A stretch of DNA of 18,727 nt from an uncultured Eubacteriales bacterium (GTDB lineage Bacteria > Bacillota > Clostridia > Lachnospirales > Anaerotignaceae). Below, one piece after another: positions 8,590 through 16,478 of this stretch. The notes beneath the pieces are model-generated. The model searched no databases. It had not been told where the DNA came from and was given only the letters and a program-made list of their open reading frames with translations. The stretch spans positions 1 through 18,727 of the forward strand of contig CABPCX010000005.1 in the NCBI GenBank assembly GCA_902406135.1. The letters are read 5' to 3'. The first letter of the stretch is position 1; each line of letters starts with the position of its first letter. Both the position numbers and the translations under genes were made by a program.

Positions 8590-9263
8590 AAAGCCTTACC
8601 TCCCACTATGCGTCCGTCTTCTATTCTTATTATTCTGTCAGCCATTTGAGCTATTTCCTCATTATGGGTTATCATAACTATTGTCTGAGAAAATCTTTCA
8701 CTGGTTATTTTAAGAAGTCCCAAAACATCCTGGCTTGTCTTCGAATCAAGATTTCCTGTGGGCTCATCGGCGAGTATTATGGCAGGCTTTGCGGCTATGG
8801 CTCTGGCAATGGCTACTCTCTGCTGCTGTCCGCCGGAAAGCTGATTAGGATAACTGTTGAGCTTTTTGGAAAGTCCAAGGGTCTCTATAACCTGGTCCAC
8901 ATATTTTCTGTCCTCCTTTCCTCCGTCAAGCTGTATAGGAAGGATTATATTCTCATATACGCTGAGTACCGGCACAAGATTATAGCTCTGAAAAACAAAG
9001 CCTATCTTTCTTCTTCTGAATATGGTGAGGGCTTCGTCTTTTAAAGAAAATATGTCTTTTCCGTCAACAAATACCTTTCCTGATGTAGGGCGGTCAAGTC
9101 CTCCAAGCATATGAAGAAGCGTTGATTTTCCCGAACCTGATGTTCCTACAATGGCAACAAATTCTCCGTTTTCAACTTTGAGATTAACTCCGTCCAGAGC
9201 ATGTACTGCCGTATCTCCTTTGCCGTAAGTTTTTTTAAGGTCAATGGTCTCAAGTATCGTCAT
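8586..9263 (-). CDS. ABC exporter ATP-binding protein (MacB/LolD/BceA type)
   Basis: Cytoplasmic ATPase (225 aa) that powers the FtsX-type permease encoded next to it. Complete nucleotide-binding motifs are visible: Walker [10 protein letters not shown] at 40-48, Q-loop Gln92, signature LSGGQQQR at 142-149, Walker [13 protein letters not shown] with catalytic Glu167, and the switch His200. Length and the [17 protein letters not shown] stretch are typical of the LolD/MacB branch. AGGAGG lies nine bases before the ATG. It is first in the two-gene ABC unit and downstream of the response regulator/kinase pair in the same direction, separated from it by a terminator hairpin and its own candidate promoter. 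Confidence 0.95.
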   Translation of the reverse strand: MTILETIDLKKTYGKGDTAVHALDGVNLKVENGEFVAIVGTSGSGKSTLLHMLGGLDRPTSGKVFVDGKDIFSLKDEALTIFRRRKIGFVFQSYNLVPVLSVYENIILPIQLDGGKEDRKYVDQVIETLGLSKKLNSYPNQLSGGQQQRVAIARAIAAKPAIILADEPTGNLDSKTSQDVLGLLKITSERFSQTIVMITHNEEIAQMADRIIRIEDGRIVGGKAL

Positions 9264-9281
9264 ATCTTAAACCTCCTGATT

Positions 9282-9324
9282 AAAAAAGTCTGCATTGCGT
9301 ATTTCCTTTTACAATACAGACTTT
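9282..9324 (-). terminator. Hairpin terminator between the TCS and ABC genes
   Basis: On the minus strand AAAGTCTGTATTG (9324-9312) pairs with CAATGCAGACTTT (9297-9285), 13 bp with one G-U, with a 14-nt loop and then six T (9287-9282). It ends only about 18 nt before the ATPase start codon. It may stop read-through from the regulator/kinase genes or work as an attenuator. Confidence 0.75.
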
Positions 9325-9353
9325 ATCACATAATTATGTCATGGCACTGTCAA
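9325..9353 (-). promoter_or_regulatory. Candidate promoter of the ABC ATPase-permease operon
   Basis: Minus-strand TTGACA (9348-9353) with a 17-bp spacer and TGTGAT (9325-9330, a 4/6 match). The start would fall near 9318, inside the first arm of the adjoining hairpin. TGACA occurs twice 11 bp apart across the -35 and spacer, and ACATAATTATGT (9328-9339) is a perfect palindrome. These are candidate binding sites for the neighbouring OmpR-type regulator; the assignment is inferred. Confidence 0.5.
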
Positions 9354-9375
9354 GAATATAACAGTTTCGTCACAT

Positions 9376-10278
9376 TTATGCTTTCTGAAGAAAAATTGAG
9401 AATGTACTTCCATTTCCCTCTGAGGAAATGACCTTCATATATCCTCCCTCATTTGACACTATCTGTCTGGTGAGATAAAGGCCTATTCCTACGCCCTGTT
9501 TATTATAGACGTCCTTTCCTCTATAAAACCTTCCAAATATTTTGGGCTGTTCTTCCTCGCTTATACCGTTTCCGTCATCGGTCACATCTATACGGCAGAA
9601 CATTTCATACTCCGACAGTCTGACCGTTATATTTCCGCCGTCAGGAGTATATTTAACGGCATTGTCTAAGAGATTGCAGACGGCCTCTTCCGTCCATTTA
9701 GCGTCACATACAGCTGATATGTCAGAAGTAAAGGCCTTAAGTTTTATATTTTTTTCATCTGCCTTTGGTCTGTACTGTTCAACTGCACGTTCAACTATGT
9801 TTTTAAGAGATTCCGGCTTTGTATGAAGCTCAAGTATTCCTGTCTCGAGCCTGGAAGTCTTTACAAGGGCCTCTATAAGCATCTGTAATTTTTCCGTCTG
9901 GCTTTCAAGGGCTTCCAAACAGTCTCTGCTTTCTTCTCCTAAATTCTGTTCGCCAAGCAGCTGGGTATAAAGTCTTATGTTTGCCACAGGTGTTCTGGTC
10001 TGATGTGAAATATCAGAAATCAATGTCTTAATTCGTTCTTTTTCTTCTTTTACGCCATTAAATGATTTTGACGATGCAGCCAGATATCTTGCGAATTTTG
10101 TTTCTATGGATGATTTTAAGGATTCATCATAATCATCTTCCGAAAATTCACCGTCAAGGGCCTTTATTATCATACTGTCCAGATTATTCAATGTACGGCG
10201 TACGTATCTTTTCTGATAAATGGCATATATAAGTGCGCATAAAAATGCCGCTCCAAAAAATAAAGCCAGCCAGCTCAT
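9376..10278 (-). CDS. Sensor histidine kinase with one N-terminal membrane segment
   Basis: Membrane-anchored histidine kinase (300 aa) that would phosphorylate the response regulator encoded just upstream. Residues 1-21 form a single hydrophobic segment with almost no extracellular part, so it probably does not sense a ligand by itself; kinases of this shape often sense through the partner ABC transporter. DHp: SHQTRTP with His92. ATPase domain: N box NLLDNAVKYTP, G1 DDGNGIS, F box IFGRFYRG, G2 GVGIGLYL. I chose the ATG at 10278, which overlaps the regulator stop (ATGA) and follows GGCGGTGAG; an ATG 15 bases upstream would cover this ribosome binding site. Confidence 0.93.
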   Translation of the reverse strand: MSWLALFFGAAFLCALIYAIYQKRYVRRTLNNLDSMIIKALDGEFSEDDYDESLKSSIETKFARYLAASSKSFNGVKEEKERIKTLISDISHQTRTPVANIRLYTQLLGEQNLGEESRDCLEALESQTEKLQMLIEALVKTSRLETGILELHTKPESLKNIVERAVEQYRPKADEKNIKLKAFTSDISAVCDAKWTEEAVCNLLDNAVKYTPDGGNITVRLSEYEMFCRIDVTDDGNGISEEEQPKIFGRFYRGKDVYNKQGVGIGLYLTRQIVSNEGGYMKVISSEGNGSTFSIFLQKA

Positions 10279-10952
10279 ACTCTCACCGCCCATGTATAGC
10301 CTACCCCATAGACAGTTTTAAGATAAACGGGCTTTGCCGGGTCATCCTCCAGCTTAGCTCTCAGTCTTTTTACTGCCACTGTCAGAGCGTCAACATATTC
10401 CGCTCCGTCCGTCCATATTCTGTCCACCATGGATGCCCTGCTTACGGCGTGGCCTTTGTTTTCCACTAATATTTTTAAAAGTTTCTGTTCCGTATGGCTC
10501 AGCTCAACAAGACTTCCGTTTTTACGGTATACTAAATGTTCAAAATCAAATGTATAGGGCCCTGTTAAAATTATATTTTCTTTTTTGACAGCGGAACGTT
10601 TCAGCTGTGTATTTACCCTTGCCCTTAATATAGCCAGCGAAAACGGTTTTGTTATATAATCGTCCGCACCTGCCTCAAGCCCTGTTACAACATCTATTTC
10701 CATATCGTTAGCGGTAAGGAGTATAACAGGTATTTCGCTGTGAGCTTCCTTTTCTTCCTTTAAAAGGTCGATACCGTTTCCATCCGGCAGATTTACATCA
10801 AGAATAAGAAGGTCAAAAATTTTTGAATCAAGTATATTTCTGGCTTTTTTGAGAGTATCACAGAGTGTAACGCTTACATCAGCTGTGCTTAAAGCCATTT
10901 TTATGCCTCTCCCGAGGTCCGCATCATCTTCAAGAAGAAGTATTTCTTTCAT
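10275..10952 (-). CDS. OmpR-family response regulator
   Basis: DNA-binding response regulator (225 aa). Receiver domain at about 2-115 with acidic pocket Glu8-Asp9-Asp10, phosphoacceptor Asp52 in LILDVNLPDG, Thr80 and Lys102 in ITKPF. The winged helix at about 130-225 contains LSHTEQKLLKILVENKGHAVSR and ends VYLKTVYGVGYTW. Its 3' end overlaps the kinase start, so both are made together. It is first in the series regulator, kinase, ATPase, permease, and the natural candidate to control the ABC genes behind it. The target sites are not proven. Confidence 0.95.
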   Translation of the reverse strand: MKEILLLEDDADLGRGIKMALSTADVSVTLCDTLKKARNILDSKIFDLLILDVNLPDGNGIDLLKEEKEAHSEIPVILLTANDMEIDVVTGLEAGADDYITKPFSLAILRARVNTQLKRSAVKKENIILTGPYTFDFEHLVYRKNGSLVELSHTEQKLLKILVENKGHAVSRASMVDRIWTDGAEYVDALTVAVKRLRAKLEDDPAKPVYLKTVYGVGYTWAVRV

Positions 10953-10994
10953 AAAAATCTCTCCGTATTTAAAAATTTAAACTGTCTGTTTTTC

Positions 10995-11023
10995 ATTATA
11001 TTTCTTTATCATAAAAAACTCAA
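10995..11023 (-). promoter_or_regulatory. Promoter of the response regulator/kinase operon
   Basis: Minus-strand TTGAGT (11018-11023), a 17-bp spacer and a perfect TATAAT (10995-11000), about 43 bases before the regulator start. The regulator ATG is preceded by GGAGAG. For the divergent methyltransferase gene I find no convincing -35/-10 pair in the same 144-bp spacer, only TATA-like sequence near 11070. Confidence 0.7.
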
Positions 11024-11096
11024 GCGGACATACACACCGTTTATTCAGTCATAAATTTTCCATAATCCCTATATATTTACTTGGGAGAGTGATTAA

Positions 11097-12023
11097 ATGA
11101 ATATCATAGACAAAAATTTTTATGATATGGCAAATGAAATAAAATCAGTTAACGAAAAGGAATTATATTACAGAATAAGAAAAAGTTATGATAACGTTCC
11201 CCGTGAAACAAAAATAAGCTGTATGAATTTTTTCAATCAGTTTGGATACTGGGGATATCTGGATATTGATAACGGAAACTACGAACAGATAGAACTTAAG
11301 GAAAAAGCCCTTTACGAGCACATAGATGACTTTGTATGGGTATATGAAAAACTCTGTGACTACAGGTCAAAAAAGACACTCTATTCAATTTTAAGCAACT
11401 GGTACAGATATGATTTCTCAACTCCGGCGCAGACAAGGGAATATTTATTTGATGATTATTTTGACTTGGATATAGTAAAATGCGATGAAAATGAGGTTGT
11501 TGTGGACCTTGGAGCCTATACAGGCGATACGGTTTTATCCTATATAAAAAACTACGGTGAGGACTGTTACAAAAAAATATACTGCTATGAAATAACGCCA
11601 GGGACCTTTGAAATACTCAAAAATAATCTAAGTCCATATAAAAATATAGAACTGCGCCAAAAGGGTGTCGGAGACAAAGAAGAAACTATGCTTATACAAA
11701 ACAACAGCATAAGTTCATCAGCCAATACCCTTGGAAATGGTATTGGTGAAGAAGTCTTGGTTACTGCTCTGGATATTGATATTACAGAACCTGTAACTCT
11801 TATAAAAGCGGATATTGAAGGATATGAGCAAAAGGCCATAACCGGTGCTAGAAACCATATACTCAATGACCACCCTAAGCTTCTCATATCCGTTTATCAT
11901 AATAACGAAGATTTGTGGAAAATTCCTAGAATGATATATGCGCTGTCCAGCGATTACAAATTTTATTTAAGATACAACAGTTCACCTCTATACCCTACGG
12001 AAATAACACTTTTGGCATTATAA
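11097..12023 (+). CDS. FkbM-family SAM-dependent methyltransferase
   Basis: 308-aa protein. The C-terminal two thirds form an FkbM-type Rossmann methyltransferase: SAM-binding motif VVVDLGAYTGD at 134-144, acidic Glu165 in YCYEITP, and the family signature LIKADIEGYEQKAITGA at about 235-251. Residues 1-130 are rich in Tyr, Asp and Lys and I do not recognise a domain there. FkbM enzymes generally O-methylate hydroxyls of sugars, glycans or natural products; the acceptor here is unknown and no glycan or biosynthetic genes adjoin it. GGGAGAG precedes the ATG. It is a lone plus-strand gene ending in its own terminator, convergent with the BlaR-like gene. Confidence 0.88.
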   Translation: MNIIDKNFYDMANEIKSVNEKELYYRIRKSYDNVPRETKISCMNFFNQFGYWGYLDIDNGNYEQIELKEKALYEHIDDFVWVYEKLCDYRSKKTLYSILSNWYRYDFSTPAQTREYLFDDYFDLDIVKCDENEVVVDLGAYTGDTVLSYIKNYGEDCYKKIYCYEITPGTFEILKNNLSPYKNIELRQKGVGDKEETMLIQNNSISSSANTLGNGIGEEVLVTALDIDITEPVTLIKADIEGYEQKAITGARNHILNDHPKLLISVYHNNEDLWKIPRMIYALSSDYKFYLRYNSSPLYPTEITLLAL

Positions 12024-12027
12024 AAAC

Positions 12028-12063
12028 AAATGGCCCGCAACAAAATAATGACGGGTCATTTTT
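12028..12063. terminator. Bidirectional terminator between the FkbM gene and the BlaR-like gene
   Basis: AAATGGCCCG (12028-12037) pairs with CGGGTCATTT (12052-12061) with one G-U pair. T-runs follow on both strands (TTTTT near 12059-12063; TTTGTTTTT on the minus strand). Confidence 0.8.
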
Positions 12064-12099
12064 AATATTTATAAAGTATAAAAAATTTTTAAGCCCTTC

Positions 12100-13689
12100 T
12101 TATTTTCCCGGTATGCTTATGCCTTTCAGTTCCTTGCCGGGGTAAGTAAGAGTAGCTGTATAAGTTGAGCCGTCGTTGAGCTCATAACTTACATTAACCA
12201 TTTTTTCTCCTATGCTTTCATCTAAATTTTCAAAGTATATATTCTTGATATTTTCTTCTGATTCACCGGATATTTCACTTACTTTTTCTATCCAGCCATT
12301 GTCTGATTCTATCTCGCTTATGGAGTCTTCTCCTATTATCTCGGCATTTTCCCACAGTCCAGAAACGGAAACCCTTACAGTTTCTCCCTCAGGGTCTATC
12401 CAGGCGGCATAATCACAGGTTTTATTTACGTCGTCAGGAAAAAGCCTTATAAACCAGCCAACAGGCTGTACAGAGCCGCTGCCTTCTTCAATATATGTTG
12501 CGTCAACAACCAAACTGTCAACGTCTATGTCATAGTACTTTTTAATGGCTGATTTAGCCATTTCAACTGCCTGTTCTTCGCTTATTTTTTCAAGTTCTAA
12601 AATGCCTGTAGTTTCTGAGTTATCTATTGTTTCTTCCGTTGTTACGTCAGAACTTTTTATTGCATCGTTTTCATAAACAACGACATCGCCGTCAGCAAAG
12701 GCGTTTATGGGTTTCAAATCAAAAAAACCGGTTATCAATATGGCTGCGCACAGAAACGATGCTGTGATTTTGATATATTTATACTTTCTTTCACTCATTA
12801 TTATTTCAAACCTCCTCTTTAAAATATGCTTTCCATTCTTAGAAAACATAGCCGCAAATAATGTCTTATCTGCTGAACTCTGTACCTGATTTAAGAGCAT
12901 ATAGCCATATCTTTTTCTCTCATCTGTATCCATATTTTTTGTAACAGCCTCATCACAGGAATACTCACAGGCTTCATTTATGGTACGAAGCGCAAGATAT
13001 GAAAAAGGATTGAACCAATGGATTATATGTACCGCAAGGGCAGCCGCCTTGTATATCATATCTCCTCTTTTATAATGCGTAAGCTCGTGTTTAAGGATAA
13101 GTCTCAAATCATTTAATGAGACATCATTTTTCGGAAGAATAATAGACGGCTTTATAATACCAGTAAATATGGGTGAGCTGACACTTTCACTTTCCATAAG
13201 GCGTATTTTCCTTTTTATATTCATCTCACGGCACAGACTGTCGAGGCAGTTTATATAATCCTCTCTTTGCACTTCATAAGCAGACCTTTTGAGTTTGTGC
13301 CTGAAAGAAATATACATACCTGCATAATACATCAGTGCTGCCAGTATGCCTATTATATAAAGCATAAAAATACCTTTTTGTATATAGCCAGCTGCCATCT
13401 CAGTATTCTGAGCCACATTATATATATTTACACCTGTTGCCGCACCTTTATATGTATTCTGCCTTATGACGCTGTCCGTTGCCAGGCTGACTAAAATAGT
13501 ATTGTTAGGAACCTTAAAAAAGTATTTTGTAAAGTCTATTTTATATGGAAAACAAAATGAAAAAAGCACTGCTGTCCATATATAGTAATACCAGCTTCCA
13601 CCAAATCTCTTTATAAGAGGCGATTTCAAAAGTAAAAGTACAGACGTTAAAACTGCCCCAATTATAGTAAGCTCCATTAATACTCTCAT
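12100..13689 (-). CDS. BlaR1/MecR1-like M56 membrane metalloprotease sensor with non-PBP sensor domain
   Basis: Membrane protease (529 aa) of the BlaR1/MecR1 type, which on sensing a signal leads to loss of the BlaI-type repressor. Predicted spans lie at about 5-24, 33-48, 107-126 and 306-323. The zinc protease loop is cytoplasmic: IFTGIIKPSIILP at 174-186, HELTHYKRGD at 201-210 with His201, Glu202 and His205, and NEACEYSCDEAV at 238-249. After the last span is an extracellular tail of about 205 residues. It starts with an acidic Ser/Thr linker, continues with EEQAVEMAKSAIKKYYDIDV and WIDPEGETVRVSV, which resemble PepSY-like domains, and has no STxK or other penicillin-binding features. The ATG overlaps the repressor stop by 4 bp. 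A beta-lactam signal is therefore not supported; the true ligand is unknown. Confidence 0.88.
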   Translation of the reverse strand: MRVLMELTIIGAVLTSVLLLLKSPLIKRFGGSWYYYIWTAVLFSFCFPYKIDFTKYFFKVPNNTILVSLATDSVIRQNTYKGAATGVNIYNVAQNTEMAAGYIQKGIFMLYIIGILAALMYYAGMYISFRHKLKRSAYEVQREDYINCLDSLCREMNIKRKIRLMESESVSSPIFTGIIKPSIILPKNDVSLNDLRLILKHELTHYKRGDMIYKAAALAVHIIHWFNPFSYLALRTINEACEYSCDEAVTKNMDTDERKRYGYMLLNQVQSSADKTLFAAMFSKNGKHILKRRFEIIMSERKYKYIKITASFLCAAILITGFFDLKPINAFADGDVVVYENDAIKSSDVTTEETIDNSETTGILELEKISEEQAVEMAKSAIKKYYDIDVDSLVVDATYIEEGSGSVQPVGWFIRLFPDDVNKTCDYAAWIDPEGETVRVSVSGLWENAEIIGEDSISEIESDNGWIEKVSEISGESEENIKNIYFENLDESIGEKMVNVSYELNDGSTYTATLTYPGKELKGISIPGK

Positions 13690-14057
13690 TTAGCTTCACC
13701 ACCTCTTTCAAGAATGGATTTAAGTTCTTCGATATCGTCTCTGCTTATCTCATTATCATCATATAAAGCAGCAAAAAAGTTCTTTAATGAGCCTTCATAA
13801 AATTCATTAAGAAAGCTTTTTGAGCACATCTTCCTATATTCCTTTTCGGAAACAGCACTGTAATAGATATTTCCTCTGCCGTTTTTCTCAGACTTTACGA
13901 AGCCTTTATCCGCTAATCTTGATATCAACGTCAAAACGGTAGTTATCTTCCACTGTTTTTCTGGTATGGACTCCATTATTTCTTTACCGCTCATTCCCCT
14001 GTCATTTTTCCAAAGAATGTTCATTATCTCCATTTCAGAATCAGATATTTTCTGCAT
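13686..14057 (-). CDS. BlaI/MecI-family transcriptional repressor
   Basis: Dimeric winged-helix repressor (123 aa, normal length). The N-terminal domain reads ISDSEMEIMNILWKNDRGMS, then TTVLTLISRLADKGFVKSEK, the recognition helix and wing seen in BlaI and MecI. The C-terminal part (about 80-123) is helical for dimerisation and carries the region where the partner protease would cleave. GGGAGG precedes the ATG by eight bases. It is first in an operon with the M56 sensor gene. Two TACA/TGTA dyads in its promoter show likely autorepression. No obvious third gene is under the same promoter, so other targets, if any, lie elsewhere. Confidence 0.95.
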   Translation of the reverse strand: MQKISDSEMEIMNILWKNDRGMSGKEIMESIPEKQWKITTVLTLISRLADKGFVKSEKNGRGNIYYSAVSEKEYRKMCSKSFLNEFYEGSLKNFFAALYDDNEISRDDIEELKSILERGGEAK

Positions 14058-14075
14058 ACATTCACCTCCCGTTTA

Positions 14076-14130
14076 TTCTACATTATGTAGAAGTTATATT
14101 TATTCTACATCTTGTAGAAGTATTTGTCAA
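14076..14130 (-). promoter_or_regulatory. Promoter with two BlaI-type operators
   Basis: Minus-strand TTGACA (14125-14130), a 17-bp spacer and TAGAAT (14102-14107). Two perfect dyads, TTCTACATTATGTAGAA (14076-14092) and TTCTACATCTTGTAGAA (14103-14119), start 27 bp apart. They contain the TACA-N3-TGTA core known for BlaI/MecI operators. One dyad covers the spacer and -10, the other lies just downstream of the start point, so repressor binding would block transcription. Confidence 0.92.
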
Positions 14131-14144
14131 TACACTTTAAAAAT

Positions 14145-14176
14145 AAAAAAGCCGCTTATTATTAAACGGCTCTTTT
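14145..14176 (-). terminator. Terminator of the lantibiotic-type ABC operon
   Basis: On the minus strand AGCCG (14171-14167) pairs with CGGCT (14154-14150), extended by weaker A-T pairs, followed by a T-run. It begins directly after the last permease stop at 14180 and separates this operon from the blaI promoter. Confidence 0.75.
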
Positions 14177-14179
14177 AAA

Positions 14180-14908
14180 TCATATATCTCTTTTTGATAT
14201 AACGGCTGCACTTACTGCTGTAAACAATACTATATAAGCTATACATATAACTACAAACTGTGCGTAACCGCTCTGAATAAGCTCCTGGGGTGCATTGGAA
14301 TTCATTCCGTAGGCCATCAGTGAGTATGGCCATATATGCCCAAGGTCCTTAACTAAAAACAATAATCCTGAAAGCCCTCCGGCAAGGGCTATGCCTACGG
14401 GCAGTGCAAAACTTTTTATAAAAAGCGATATCAAAAGCTGGGCACTGGCCATAACTGTTCCTCCCATGGTTCCAAATACGCACCATATAATTATTTTATC
14501 CAAAGGGATATCTCCTGTCATACCTATTGCCTTTCCCGACACTACAAACAGTATTCCTATCCATATTTCGCTTAAAAGTATCATCGATGATGCAGTTATC
14601 AGTTTTGATATAAATACCATACTCTTTTTTTGCGGTAAGGTAAGTACTTTGTTCCAATTGCGATTGGTCTCCTCCTGATGCATTATATACGAACAGTAGA
14701 CACCTATCATTATCGGAAGAAAAAAATAGCATGTGAACAGTGTATGCTGCGTCCAGAGGCTGTACCATTCGCTCTGGAGTATTTCAATATTTCCCAAGTA
14801 ATTTATTGTTCCCAAAAGCGCAGGTATAATCGGCATAATTATAAATGCTATCCATACCGGCGACCTTTTAAGTTTCATTCTTTCCGCTTTTAACATTTTA
14901 AAAATCAT
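14180..14908 (-). CDS. ABC-2-type permease of lantibiotic-protection exporter (second)
   Basis: Membrane subunit (242 aa) of an exporter of the NisFEG/SpaFEG/CprABC kind, which pumps lantibiotics out of the membrane to protect the cell. It begins with a short basic N terminus (MLKAERMKLKRSPVW), then six predicted spans; PIMIGVYCSYIMHQEETNRNWNK splits here as PIMIGVYCSYIM and HQEETNRNWNKVL, the latter a stretch common in MutE/EpiE-type permeases. A GGGAGG ribosome binding site overlaps the end of the preceding permease gene, 3 bp upstream. It is last in the operon. The exact substrate cannot be read from sequence. Which of the two permeases corresponds to E or G is not certain, so I give no symbol. 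Confidence 0.87.
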   Translation of the reverse strand: MIFKMLKAERMKLKRSPVWIAFIIMPIIPALLGTINYLGNIEILQSEWYSLWTQHTLFTCYFFLPIMIGVYCSYIMHQEETNRNWNKVLTLPQKKSMVFISKLITASSMILLSEIWIGILFVVSGKAIGMTGDIPLDKIIIWCVFGTMGGTVMASAQLLISLFIKSFALPVGIALAGGLSGLLFLVKDLGHIWPYSLMAYGMNSNAPQELIQSGYAQFVVICIAYIVLFTAVSAAVISKRDI

Positions 14909-14911
14909 AAA

Positions 14912-15673
14912 TCAAACCTCCCTTTTGCAGAATATTCTTTTTCCTGCAAAATATATGATAATTCCGGCTGCTGACAGTACCCAAAAAAAAGTCCAGTCAA
15001 TGGGCATAATGTCAAAATAGGCGTTATCATATCTTGTTTCTTTTGTCCAGCCAAAGAGCCCTACAAACTGCAGCACTCCATAATATCCCCATAAAAGTGA
15101 TTTTCTTAAGAAAGGCACATTGGGCAGAAACATGGAAAATATTCCTGCAAATTCTCCTATAATGCCCACAAAAAATGCCACAGCCTGGTTTTTAAATATG
15201 ATGGATAACGAATGCTGAAAAATGTATATTACAACCGTAGGCACTATAGTAAAAAGCAGATACAGCAGATATAGTTTCAGAGGAAACTCCTCCTCAAAGC
15301 CGACAACAAATCCCTGCAGCACCGTAGCGCACCACATCAGCAAAATACATATAATAATTGTGATAAGTCCATAAATAAGTTTAGCGTCATATATCCTCTC
15401 TTTTTTCTCTATTGAACATAACTGTTTAAGCATAAGACCTTTATGTTCTATACCGCACAGTCTGGATGCAGTAACCATAGAAAGAAGAGGTAAAAATATA
15501 GCATTAATCAATGGAAACAGATATAAATTCATCATCCAGCCAAATCTAAGTGTATCATCGTCAATTTTTCCATAAAACGCCCAGCACATACACAGTACGC
15601 ATATTATGACTGAAGTAAGAAACACATAGCACCGCCTTGTCTTCATAAACTCACATCTAAGAAGTCTAATCAT
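14912..15673 (-). CDS. ABC-2-type permease of lantibiotic-protection exporter (first)
   Basis: Membrane subunit (253 aa) paired with the other permease of this operon to form the channel. N terminus MIRLLRCEFMKTRRCYVFL is basic and followed by about six predicted spans, with the usual cytoplasmic loop after span 2 (SRLCGIEHKGLMLKQLCSI) that contacts the ATPase. Hydrophobic, Trp- and Phe-rich composition is typical of the MutG/BcrB-like group. Its ATG overlaps the ATPase stop by 4 bp (ATGA), so translation of the ATPase, this gene and the next is coupled. Family assignment rests on topology, length and operon context more than on single motifs. Confidence 0.85.
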   Translation of the reverse strand: MIRLLRCEFMKTRRCYVFLTSVIICVLCMCWAFYGKIDDDTLRFGWMMNLYLFPLINAIFLPLLSMVTASRLCGIEHKGLMLKQLCSIEKKERIYDAKLIYGLITIIICILLMWCATVLQGFVVGFEEEFPLKLYLLYLLFTIVPTVVIYIFQHSLSIIFKNQAVAFFVGIIGEFAGIFSMFLPNVPFLRKSLLWGYYGVLQFVGLFGWTKETRYDNAYFDIMPIDWTFFWVLSAAGIIIYFAGKRIFCKREV

Positions 15674-16407
15674 AAACTCTGCTCCTTTCCTGTAAGGTCA
15701 AGGAATATCTGCTCAAGAGATTTTGAAGTATCTTTTTCGTGAAGTTTTGAAAGAGTTCCCTGATACATCATCTTTCCGTTTGCTATTATTCCCACATTAT
15801 CAGCCAGCTGGTCAATTTCCGAAAGCAGGTGGCTTGAAACAATAACGGTCATACCGTATCTTTCAGGCAGAGACCTTATCAGCTCTCGCATTTCGTGTAT
15901 TCCAGCGGGGTCAAGTCCGTTTGTGGGCTCATCAAGTATAAGAAGTTTCGGAAACGAAAGCAGAGCCGATGCAAGCCCAAGTCTTTGTTTCATTCCAAGG
16001 GAAAATGCCGATGTTCTTTTATTAATCTGCTTGTCAAGCCTTACTATTTTCAGTACTTCGTCAATATTTTTTTCAGGCACACCAAGTATTGTCTGGCATA
16101 TTTTAAGATTTTCCTTTGCCGTAAGATGACCGTAATATGAAGGCATTTCTATAAGCGAGCCTATGTTTTTTAATATCTCTATTCTGTTTTTTGAAGTTAC
16201 CTTCTTTCCGAAAATTTTAATTTCTCCTTCTGTGGGATGTACAAGTCCCAGAAGCATTTTCAGTGTTGTGGACTTGCCCGCTCCGTTTGGTCCAAGAAAG
16301 CCATATATACTGCCTTCCGCAACTGTCATATTCAAGTCATTCACGGATACAAAATCTCCGTATCTTTTTGTAAGTCCGAAAGTTTCTACTTTTTCTTTCA
16401 TTTTCAT
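15670..16407 (-). CDS. ABC ATPase of lantibiotic-protection exporter (BcrA/SpaF type)
   Basis: Cytoplasmic ATPase (245 aa from the chosen start) that drives the two permeases next to it. Walker A GPNGAGKST at 39-47, signature FSLGMKQRLGLASALL at 135-150, Walker B LLILDEPTNGLDPAG with Glu160, and switch His193 in SSHLLSEIDQL. The SLGMKQR signature and GLDPAGI are typical of the bacitracin/lantibiotic drug-resistance branch. I prefer the ATG at 16407, five bases after AAGGAG; the frame stays open to an ATG at 16455 but that start has poor spacing from its ribosome binding site. First gene of the operon, with a regulated promoter upstream and a TCS in the opposite direction. Confidence 0.93.
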   Translation of the reverse strand: MKMKEKVETFGLTKRYGDFVSVNDLNMTVAEGSIYGFLGPNGAGKSTTLKMLLGLVHPTEGEIKIFGKKVTSKNRIEILKNIGSLIEMPSYYGHLTAKENLKICQTILGVPEKNIDEVLKIVRLDKQINKRTSAFSLGMKQRLGLASALLSFPKLLILDEPTNGLDPAGIHEMRELIRSLPERYGMTVIVSSHLLSEIDQLADNVGIIANGKMMYQGTLSKLHEKDTSKSLEQIFLDLTGKEQSL

Positions 16408-16478
16408 TACATCTCCTTCTTTTATATCAGACATAAGCCTGTATATGTTTTTCATTTTCCTGTTATTTTAAAGACAGT

